Part shown: piece by piece, positions 1 through 5,410 of the stretch | How the letters are laid out: the number at the start of each line of letters is the position of its first letter | Position numbering within the stretch: the first letter of the stretch is position 1 | Assembly (NCBI GenBank): GCA_012961055.1 | Contig: DUAA01000003.1 | Coordinates: 1 to 5,410 of the forward strand | DNA from: Nitrospinaceae bacterium | GTDB lineage: Bacteria; Nitrospinota; Nitrospinia; Nitrospinales; VA-1 | Direction of reading: 5' to 3' | Length of the DNA: 5,410 bases | Notes under the pieces: model-generated | What the model saw: only the letters and a program-made list of their open reading frames with translations | Database searches by the model: none | What the model was told of the DNA's origin: nothing | Program-made: the position numbers and the translations under genes

Positions 1-119
1 TATTTTATTGGTGTTTGAGGACTTTTGTTAAAGGTTCACCTTAGGGTTTTAAAGATAGCTTTTGAAAAATGGCATTATTTAAGGTCAAAAGTCTATTGAA
101 ATCAGGTCCTAGGGAAAGT

Positions 120-148
120 TTGACAATTGGGGTTCGGGTTACTAGAAT
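120..148 (+). promoter_or_regulatory. Sigma-70-type promoter for the NuoF-like gene
   Basis: The sequence shows a perfect -35 hexamer TTGACA (120-125), a 17-bp spacer and a -10 hexamer TAGAAT (143-148, five of six matches to TATAAT). This is the best promoter match I found in the window. Transcription would start near 154-156, about 220 nt before the ATG at 378. A second TTGACA at 275-280 lacks a matching -10. That this promoter drives the NuoF-like gene is inferred from orientation and the absence of an intervening gene or terminator. Confidence 0.6.
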
Positions 149-289
149 AGGTGGGATTTTCTTGGATTTTATGACATATTGGTTAGCCAAATTACTGGCC
201 GTGGGGCCGACTTATAGTGAGGCTGCGCCTTGAGGAAATATGGCTCTAATTTGGGAGCAAGCGGTTTTGGTGGCTTGACAGGTTCTTGC

Positions 290-319
290 TGCTTGCCGGC
301 GATGATTTGCCGGTAGGTG
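290..319 (+). other. Hairpin in the 5' leader
   Basis: Positions 290-300 can pair with 309-319 as an uninterrupted 11-bp RNA stem with an 8-nt loop (301-308). The core CCGGC/GCCGG is all Watson-Crick, and the outer part includes several G-U pairs. No U-run follows directly: the T-rich stretch starts about 20 nt later, so this is not a standard intrinsic terminator. It could be a leader RNA structure that affects stability or translation of the downstream gene. The same bases also form a direct repeat, TTGCCGG at 293-299 and 307-313, so a DNA operator with two half-sites is another reading. Confidence 0.35.
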
Positions 320-365
320 TCGGAACTACAGCTGGAAATATTTTTTAATTTTTTCGAATAACGAC

Positions 366-370
366 GGGAG
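366..370 (+). promoter_or_regulatory. Ribosome binding site deciding the ATG at 378
   Basis: GGGAG lies 7 nt before the ATG at 378-380, a normal Shine-Dalgarno spacing. An in-frame TTG at 372 would leave only 1 nt between this motif and the start codon, so the ATG is preferred. Confidence 0.75.
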
Positions 371-377
371 ATTGTTC

Positions 378-2207
378 ATGGAAGCCGTTGAAGAACAGGG
401 TCAGGCCGTAGCTGAAAAACAGGGCCAAATAAAAATAACTGTATGCTTGAGCCTGAGTGGCGTTGCTGAAGGCGGTAATGAAGTTTATGCCGAATTTCAG
501 AAGCAGATTTCTGAAATGCAAGCTGATGCCAAACTGGGTGAGCGTAAATGCGAAATGAGTCAAGTAGGGTGTCGAGGCTATTGTAGCCGTGATGTTCTGG
601 TAGACGTTTATATTCCCGGCGAACCTCGTGTGACCTACGAAAAAGTTAAACCTGCAATGGTCAAAAACATTTTGAATGACCATATCGTGGGCGGCAAGGT
701 GTTTAAGAAAGCGGCGTCGAAAGCAGATTATTATACGACTTTAGAAAAGCAGACCCGTGTTGCGTTGGAACATGGTGGGGCGATTGATCCTGAAAGTATT
801 GATGATTACATCAAGGTGGGTGGTTATGAATCTTTGAAAAAAGTTTTAACCACTATGAAGTCCGATGAGGTAATCGCCGAAGTCAAAAAATCTGGCTTAC
901 GCGGCAAAGGTGGCGGTGGATTTGTCACAGCTAATAAGTGGGAAAAGGCGGTTAAGGCTCGGACTGATGAAAAAGGTACCCGCTATATTATGGTCAATGG
1001 GGATGAGGGCAACCCCGCTTCTTATATGGACCGCAGTGTTTTGGAAGGCAATCCGCATCAGGTGATCGAAGGCTTGTTGATCGGTGCATACGCTATTCAA
1101 GCAACGGAGGGAATTATTTACACCCGTTCGGACTATGCGATCGCGGTCAAGCGGTTGAATACGGCGCTAGAACAGGCACGAGAAAGAGGATTTCTTGGCG
1201 ATAATATTATGGGTACGGATTTCAGCATCAATTTTCGTGTGCATGAAGGACTTGAGGCATTTATTGGTGGAGAGTCCACGGCATTAATGGAATCGGTAGA
1301 GGGCAAGCGTCCCTTCCCAAAAGCACAACCGCCGCATTCCTGCGATGCGGGGTTGTGGGGCAAGCCGACCGTATTGAATAATGCAGAAACCTGGGCCACA
1401 GTTCCCAAGATCATCAAGAATGGTGCGGATTGGTACGCGGCGATGGGTAATGAAAATGCTCAGGGTTGCAAAGTATGGGCGATCTCCGGAAACATCAAGT
1501 ACAACGGGCTGATGGAGCTGGATATGAAAACCACTTTTCAGGAAGCCATTGATGATTATTGTGGCGGTATTCAAAAGAAAAAAGCACTCAAGGTGATTCA
1601 TGTGGGCGGGGTTACTGGTGGGTTTTTGCCGCCTGAAAAAGCTAATACCGCAACGGACTATGAAAGCCTTCTTGAGGCCGGTGTATTGATGGGTCAGGCC
1701 AGCTTTGCGGCCTATGATGATTCGGCTTGTGTGATTGACCTAGCAAAGTTTTCTATCGGGTTTAACGAAGGTGAGACTTGTGGTAAATGTACTCCTTGCC
1801 GAATTGGTCTGACGCTGATACGTGCTAAGTTGGATGACATCTCGGAAGGCCGGGGCAAAATGGAAGACCTCGACAAGCTTCAAGCATTGTGTGAGGAAAT
1901 TAGCCAGACTTCATTATGCGGGTTGGGAGAAACAGCACCGAAAGCGATTCTTACGGGGTTGAAATATTTCCGAAAAGAATATGAGCGTCACATTGTAGAT
2001 CAAATCTGTGATGCGGCCAGATGTACCGGCCTTTATCGTTATTATGTTAAAGAAGAAGATTGCGTAGCTTGTGGCGCATGTATTAAACCCTGTCCTACAG
2101 GGGCAATTACGGGTGGAACCCGTAAAGTTGCGGCGCACATTGATATGGATTTGTGCATCAACTGCAACGCTTGTTATCAGGCCTGCGGATTCTTGGCGAT
2201 CGAATAG
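378..2207 (+). CDS. NuoF/HydB/HndC-like flavo-iron-sulfur subunit with thioredoxin-like and ferredoxin domains
   Basis: This 609-residue cytoplasmic protein is of the type that exchanges electrons between NAD(P)(H) and iron-sulfur clusters in hydrogenases, formate dehydrogenases and complex I relatives. Domains in order: residues about 18-100, a thioredoxin-like [2Fe-2S] domain (C23, C65, C69); about 150-450, the NuoF core with an FMN glycine loop GLRGKGGGGF (173-182), the segment NGDEGNPASYMDRSVLEGNP and the segment GLWGKPTVLNNAET; then an N3-type [4Fe-4S] site, ETCGKCTPCR (C468, C471, C474) plus C514 in SLCGLGE; a hinge with H538, C544 and C549; and a C-terminal double [4Fe-4S] ferredoxin (C562, C565, C568, C572 and C593, C596, C599, C603). 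Length and architecture match HydB/HndC (about 600 residues) rather than plain NuoF (about 430). Two departures stand out: the expected second cysteine of the first domain is Gly28, and the usual GEE of the nucleotide site is GES (E299, S300). No partner subunit gene is in the window, so the complex and physiological substrate are unknown. The NuoF family assignment is very secure. Confidence 0.93.
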   Translation: MEAVEEQGQAVAEKQGQIKITVCLSLSGVAEGGNEVYAEFQKQISEMQADAKLGERKCEMSQVGCRGYCSRDVLVDVYIPGEPRVTYEKVKPAMVKNILNDHIVGGKVFKKAASKADYYTTLEKQTRVALEHGGAIDPESIDDYIKVGGYESLKKVLTTMKSDEVIAEVKKSGLRGKGGGGFVTANKWEKAVKARTDEKGTRYIMVNGDEGNPASYMDRSVLEGNPHQVIEGLLIGAYAIQATEGIIYTRSDYAIAVKRLNTALEQARERGFLGDNIMGTDFSINFRVHEGLEAFIGGESTALMESVEGKRPFPKAQPPHSCDAGLWGKPTVLNNAETWATVPKIIKNGADWYAAMGNENAQGCKVWAISGNIKYNGLMELDMKTTFQEAIDDYCGGIQKKKALKVIHVGGVTGGFLPPEKANTATDYESLLEAGVLMGQASFAAYDDSACVIDLAKFSIGFNEGETCGKCTPCRIGLTLIRAKLDDISEGRGKMEDLDKLQALCEEISQTSLCGLGETAPKAILTGLKYFRKEYERHIVDQICDAARCTGLYRYYVKEEDCVACGACIKPCPTGAITGGTRKVAAHIDMDLCINCNACYQACGFLAIE

Positions 2208-2217
2208 GATTTTTTTC

Positions 2218-2255
2218 AAAAAGGCCTGCTGGCAAATGCTAGCAGGCCTTTTTTT
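2218..2255. terminator. Bidirectional intrinsic terminator between convergent genes
   Basis: GGCCTGCT (2223-2230) pairs with AGCAGGCC (2241-2248). The stem extends inward by three more pairs (one G-U) to an AAAT loop at 2234-2237. A run of seven T follows on the plus strand (2249-2255), and the A-run at 2218-2222 gives a U-run on the minus strand. It starts 11 bp after the NuoF-like stop and ends 7 bp before the stop of the convergent OppA-like gene, so it can end both transcripts. Confidence 0.92.
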
Positions 2256-2261
2256 ATGCTT

Positions 2262-3854
2262 TTAGTCAGCTGAGTTGACTCTTTGTAAATGAATTCTTTT
2301 TAAATATAAAAGCTCCATGGCATTAGTCTTTAGACCCTTGACATAAGGCTTGACCAGTAGATTTTGGGCCGAAACAAAAAGGGGAATCATTGCGGCTTCT
2401 TTTTCAGTGAGCAATATCTGAGCTTCATCATAGATCGATTTTCGTTCTTCAGGGTTTTTCAACGTGGACCCGAGAGCGACCAGTTCATCATAACGTGGGT
2501 GAGACCATTGCAGACGATTGTTGCCACTGGTTTTAATGAACAAGTTCATGAAGTTGTCGGGGTCTGGAAAGTCGGCTCCCCATCCCAACCGGAAAATCTG
2601 AGGCGGATCCAGATCTAACCGGCTGAGAAAAACTTTCCACTCCTGACTTTCGAAATCAATATGAACATTCAGATGTTCTTTCCATTGAGCCTGAACAAAC
2701 TCCCCAATGAATCGGTTTAGATCGCCTGTGTTGAAGATGGCAGTGACTTTTGGGAAATTTTTTCCATCAGGGTAACCTGCTTCTGCCAACAAAGATCTTG
2801 CTTTGTGTGGGTCAAATTTTGACCCTATACTTTCGTTATAGCCAAACATGCCTTTGGGAATCCATGATGCGGAAGGAATCTCCCCCCCTCTCAAGAACCC
2901 TGGAATCCGGGACCGATCAATTGAGTGTGCAAATGCTTGTCGAACCCGCACGTCATCAAAGGGGGGCTTTTTAACGTTGAAGCCATAGTAATATCCTCGG
3001 AGTTGGGGTTTGTTACGATATTCTGGGCTGGATTTAAAATGAGGAATGGCTACAGGGGGCAGTTCGATATAATCCAACTCTCCGGTTTCGTAAAGAGTTA
3101 GAGCGGTAGTGGGTTCTTGCACAACATAAATCTGGACGGTATCAATAACTGGTTTGCCTTCGTAGTGGCGCGGGTTGGCTTTCAAAATCAGCTTGTATTC
3201 GTGTTCCCATTCTTCCAGTGTAAAAGGGCCGTTTGTGACAATGTTTCCAGGTTGTGTCCAAGAGTCCCCAAATCTGAGGATCACATCTTCCCGAGCTGGG
3301 TAGGTGACCATAAACGTGGTGATACTGGGAAAATAAACTACCGGTTTTTTTAATCGGACTTGCAGAACGTATGGGTCGAGAGCCGTGACTCCAACCTGAT
3401 CGGAATCGGTTATTTTTCCTGAGTTATATTGGTATGCATTTTCAATATCGAAAAGGAAATAAGCGTACTGAGCTGCGGTTTCAGGCGCAAGTAATCGTTT
3501 CCAAGAGTACTCAAAATCTTTTGCGGTGACAGGCTTTCCATCACTCCAGTAGACATCGTTTCGTAGAAAAAAAGTGATTGTTTTACCATCATCAGAATAT
3601 TCCCATTTTTTTGCGATGGCGGGTCTGGGGTTTAATTCGGAATCGTATTGGGTGAGTCCTTCCATGAGATTGGTTAGGATTGTAAAAGAAATGCTATCGG
3701 TAGCGAGAGCCCAATCTAAGGTTGGAGGCTCATTTTTTATGGACATCCGGAAAGCAGAGTGGTCTGTCGAAGAGGCTGGACTGCAACCGTTAAGAAGCCC
3801 TGATAATAGAATTGACGGCAAACAAAAATAAAAAAGGGCAGTTTGAAAATTCAT
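2262..3854 (-). CDS. OppA-like peptide-binding lipoprotein (SBP family 5)
   Basis: This is a solute-binding protein of the OppA/DppA family (SBP_bac_5), expected to capture oligopeptides in the periplasm for an ABC importer. From the ATG at 3854 it has 530 residues, normal for OppA. A hydrophobic signal sequence ends in LLNGC, so Cys24 is the likely lipidated residue; Ser at +2 gives no inner-membrane retention signal by the E. coli rule. Family landmarks are the stretch from about residue 61 to 115 (NLMEGLTQYD, then DGKTITFFLRNDVYWSDGKPVTAKDF), NGPFTLEEW (208-216), DDVRVRQAFAHSIDR and GWGADFPDPDNF (424-435). The Asp in GWGAD (residue 428) matches the OppA Asp that binds the peptide alpha-amino group, which supports a peptide ligand over nickel or sugar. 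Start choice: an in-frame TTG at 3866 would add MSIR and give the signal peptide its only N-terminal positive charge. Neither start has a clear ribosome binding site, and a stop lies three codons before the TTG. No permease or ATPase genes adjoin it. It follows the polymerase-like gene on the same strand and is probably cotranscribed with it. Confidence 0.9.
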   Translation of the reverse strand: MNFQTALFYFCLPSILLSGLLNGCSPASSTDHSAFRMSIKNEPPTLDWALATDSISFTILTNLMEGLTQYDSELNPRPAIAKKWEYSDDGKTITFFLRNDVYWSDGKPVTAKDFEYSWKRLLAPETAAQYAYFLFDIENAYQYNSGKITDSDQVGVTALDPYVLQVRLKKPVVYFPSITTFMVTYPAREDVILRFGDSWTQPGNIVTNGPFTLEEWEHEYKLILKANPRHYEGKPVIDTVQIYVVQEPTTALTLYETGELDYIELPPVAIPHFKSSPEYRNKPQLRGYYYGFNVKKPPFDDVRVRQAFAHSIDRSRIPGFLRGGEIPSASWIPKGMFGYNESIGSKFDPHKARSLLAEAGYPDGKNFPKVTAIFNTGDLNRFIGEFVQAQWKEHLNVHIDFESQEWKVFLSRLDLDPPQIFRLGWGADFPDPDNFMNLFIKTSGNNRLQWSHPRYDELVALGSTLKNPEERKSIYDEAQILLTEKEAAMIPLFVSAQNLLVKPYVKGLKTNAMELLYLKRIHLQRVNSAD

Positions 3855-3921
3855 ACGAATGGACAAGAGTTTTTAGGTTTTTGCATAACAGCCCGTGGGA
3901 GAATATTAAAGGCGGTCGCTT

Positions 3922-5410
3922 TTATGGCGCAACTTTTTTACTTGTCTTGGCGAGAGAGAGCCCCATTATGAAATAAAGTAACATGGCTATCTCTGAATCG
4001 TAGAAATTTGTTTCAAACATACCTCCCGCTAGAAAACCTAACACTGCTGCCAAGGAACCAATAACCAAACCCTTGGAAATACTATTGATGGTTGTTTTGT
4101 TCCATTGCTTGTATGTGTTCAGGAAATAGGCTACCCATATTGAAAGCCATGTTCCCAACCCTAGGATTCCTGTGTCGACCAATAACTGAATGATATTATT
4201 GTGCATCCCCCTGTATTTGGCTATATAGCCAGAGGGGTCTGGGTATTGAGTATGAAGAACATCCACACACTTGAACCCACAACCGGTAATGGGGTAGTCC
4301 TTGAAAATTTCCAATCCTCCTTGCCAGAGAAAGATTCTGGCTTGGAAGGTCCAATCGCTTAAATTAATTATCGAGAATATACGATCTTTTACGCTTTCTG
4401 GCGCAAATAATAGAAGCACTACCATTGCTACGGGGAGAGCTAAAAGGTATTTTTTATTCCAGAAAATAATTAAAACTAATAATCCAACAGAAAAACCTAA
4501 CCAGGCTTGCCTGGTTAAAGTCATCAATAAACAAAGTATGATGAGCCCTATTGCGGCCATGACCCATTTTTCTTTTGTGTCATTAAAAAGAAATCTTCCC
4601 GATGCGATGAGGCCAACCAGCATAAGTAGACCCGCAAAGGTCATATAAACACTCATTGTTCCTGAGACTCTGGTTTGTAGGGTTACCGCAGTTGACCAAG
4701 CCTGAGAGAAACCAACAATGGAAGCTATTACTCCTGAAATAATGAGCAGTTTTATAAGTAAATCTTTCTGTTTTTCATTTGTCACGGTATTGGCAACCCA
4801 AAATAAAATCGCAAACTGAATAATCTTTTTGAGGTGTGGAAGACTGGCGGTATAGTCTACTGATGTAATAACTGCTAAAATGCTGGCAAGGCAAAAACAT
4901 AGAATGGGCAGGCCCACCGGTGTCCTGTAAATTTTATCCCAGGTTTTTGTTAAATGAACCTTGATCAGCCATGCCAAAACCCCAATAGCAAATGATATCT
5001 GGGTGATACTTATGGAAAGCGTGCAGAAAATAACAAATGTGTACAAAGAAAACTGAATCACTTTATCCAGCCACAGAATATGATTTACGCTTAAAACACG
5101 GTCCATATTGAAGGTAGTCACAGCGACCCTGGGAGCTTCTTGTACCTTGACTAGAGAGAGACCCATAATGAAATAAAGCAACATCATCATTTCGGAGTCG
5201 TAGAAACTTGTCTCGAATAAGCCCCCAACTAAAAAGGCAATAACTGCTGCCGAGGAGCCCATTAAAATACCCTTGGTATTGCCATGAGACGTTTCTTCAG
5301 TTAACCCCCGCAAGCGTTTAAAGATTTCTATGAAAAATGCAACCCAAATGAGTACCCAAAGCCCTAGTCCTATAATCCCGGTATCAACCAATAATTGAAT
5401 TATATTATTA
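3922..5410 (-). CDS. O-antigen polymerase/ligase-family membrane protein, N-terminus beyond window, tandem-duplicated module
   Basis: This polytopic inner-membrane protein has an O-antigen ligase/polymerase domain (Wzy_C/WaaL type, PF04932), a family that polymerises or transfers lipid-linked glycans on the periplasmic face. Reading leftward, the complete module spans about 5106 to 3922 (394 residues, typical for one family member), with roughly 10-12 hydrophobic segments. It carries the family motifs TRQAWLGF, ARIFLWQGGLEIFKDYPITGCGF and, after a periplasmic loop, MHNNIIQLLVDTGILGLG; the Arg of ARIFLW and the His of MHNN fit the residues typically conserved in the family. Before it in the same frame, with no stop, is the C-terminal end of a second, paralogous module. 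The frame is still open at the window edge, reading NNIIQLLVDTG. An internal start is possible at GTG 5121 (AGGG 5 nt upstream) or ATG 5106, but no stop separates the modules. Polymerase (Wzy), WaaL ligase and protein O-glycosyltransferase cannot be told apart here. The gene looks more A/T-rich than the NuoF-like gene, as surface-polysaccharide genes often are. Confidence 0.85.
   Translation of the reverse strand, partial: NNIIQLLVDTGIIGLGLWVLIWVAFFIEIFKRLRGLTEETSHGNTKGILMGSSAAVIAFLVGGLFETSFYDSEMMMLLYFIMGLSLVKVQEAPRVAVTTFNMDRVLSVNHILWLDKVIQFSLYTFVIFCTLSISITQISFAIGVLAWLIKVHLTKTWDKIYRTPVGLPILCFCLASILAVITSVDYTASLPHLKKIIQFAILFWVANTVTNEKQKDLLIKLLIISGVIASIVGFSQAWSTAVTLQTRVSGTMSVYMTFAGLLMLVGLIASGRFLFNDTKEKWVMAAIGLIILCLLMTLTRQAWLGFSVGLLVLIIFWNKKYLLALPVAMVVLLLFAPESVKDRIFSIINLSDWTFQARIFLWQGGLEIFKDYPITGCGFKCVDVLHTQYPDPSGYIAKYRGMHNNIIQLLVDTGILGLGTWLSIWVAYFLNTYKQWNKTTINSISKGLVIGSLAAVLGFLAGGMFETNFYDSEIAMLLYFIMGLSLAKTSKKVAP
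3946..4200 (-). repeat. Duplicated polymerase C-terminal segment, downstream copy
   Basis: This segment encodes NNIIQLLVDTGILGLG through FETNFYDSE to MLLYFIMGLSLAK, the partner of the copy at 5146-5410. It ends 7 codons before the stop codon, whereas the other copy continues without a stop through a short polar linker (QEAPRVAVTTFN) into the next module. The DNA copies are clearly diverged, so this is not a very recent duplication or a simple assembly repeat. Confidence 0.85.
5146..5410 (-). repeat. Duplicated polymerase C-terminal segment, upstream copy
   Basis: This segment encodes NNIIQLLVDTGIIGLG through FETSFYDSE to MLLYFIMGLSLVK. It aligns along its whole length with the end of the same reading frame at 3946-4200, with one 3-residue insertion. 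By hand I count about 47 identities in about 79 ungapped positions from LVDTG onward. The similarity continues to the right edge, so the full duplicated unit is probably larger and lies mostly outside the window. Confidence 0.85.

Larger units (their letters stand above)
1..371. other. Non-coding region upstream of the NuoF-like gene
   Basis: I see no convincing gene on either strand. Stops are frequent in all plus-strand frames. The only frame open from the left edge for more than a few codons stops with TAG at 42-44, so the last dozen or so codons of an upstream plus-strand gene could lie at 3-44, but nothing confirms this. The rest holds a promoter (120-148), a hairpin (290-319), a T-rich tract (about 341-354) and the ribosome binding site of the next gene. 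If the promoter is used, the transcript carries a leader of roughly 220 nt, long enough for regulation. I recognise no known riboswitch in it. Confidence 0.6.

Noticed and set aside
171..233. A 20-codon reading frame (ATG to TGA) just after the predicted transcription start, a possible leader peptide.
   Set aside because: Only a weak GGA precedes the ATG, and there is no run of a regulatory amino acid and no attenuator hairpin pair linked to it. It is likely to occur by chance.
275..280. A second perfect TTGACA as a promoter -35 box closer to the NuoF-like gene.
   Set aside because: No acceptable -10 hexamer lies 16-19 bp downstream; the region there is GC-rich hairpin sequence. A sigma-54 reading (TGGC..TTGC) also fails because the spacing is wrong.
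372..377. TTG at 372 as the start of the NuoF-like protein.
   Set aside because: It sits 1 nt from the GGGAG motif, while the ATG at 378 has correct spacing.
3894..3930. Minus-strand promoter (TTGCGC, 18 bp, TAATAT) overlapping the end of the polymerase gene.
   Set aside because: Each hexamer matches only four of six consensus bases; not strong enough to call in AT-rich sequence.
5104..5410. Treating the right-edge segment as a separate upstream gene or a pseudogene fragment.
   Set aside because: The frame is continuous, without a stop or frameshift, and the coding sequence is well conserved against the second copy, so it is reported as part of one open frame.
1..5410. CRISPR arrays, tRNA or rRNA genes, insertion sequences, toxin-antitoxin or defence genes.
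   Set aside because: No regularly spaced repeats, cloverleaf, transposase motifs, terminal inverted repeats or characteristic small paired genes were seen on either strand.

Overview
The window (about 5.4 kb, moderate GC) comes from a bacterium with a diderm-type envelope. The evidence is a lipoprotein-type peptide-binding protein and a polytopic O-antigen polymerase/ligase-family protein. The first gene is a large NuoF/HydB/HndC-type flavo-iron-sulfur subunit typical of redox-versatile bacteria such as Desulfobacterota, Nitrospinota-like lineages or anaerobic hydrogen and formate metabolisers. I cannot name the species from the sequence.

Layout: positions 1-371 hold no convincing gene. They contain a strong sigma-70-type promoter (TTGACA, 17 bp, TAGAAT), a long 5' leader with an 11-bp hairpin, and a clear ribosome binding site. 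The plus-strand gene at 378-2207 encodes a 609-residue fusion: a thioredoxin-like ferredoxin domain, a NuoF core that binds FMN, nucleotide and an N3-type cluster, and a two-cluster ferredoxin tail. It appears monocistronic, with its own promoter and a strong hairpin terminator at 2218-2255. That terminator lies between two convergent genes and can serve both strands.

The minus strand carries two genes that read leftward and are 55-67 bp apart with no terminator between them. First (5410 to 3922, running off the right edge) is an O-antigen polymerase/ligase-family membrane protein. Its reading frame begins inside the C-terminal part of a second, paralogous module, so it looks like an in-frame tandem duplication. 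Next (3854 to 2262) is an OppA-like peptide-binding lipoprotein with no permease or ATPase genes alongside it.

Nothing here is a recognisable defence system, mobile element or CRISPR array. The points of most interest are: (a) the NuoF-like protein lacks one canonical [2Fe-2S] cysteine and has Ser instead of the second Glu of the GEE nucleotide-site motif, which hints at altered NAD(H)/NADP(H) selectivity; (b) it stands alone without NuoE, NuoG, hydrogenase or formate dehydrogenase partners in view; and (c) the polymerase-like modules are fused in tandem.
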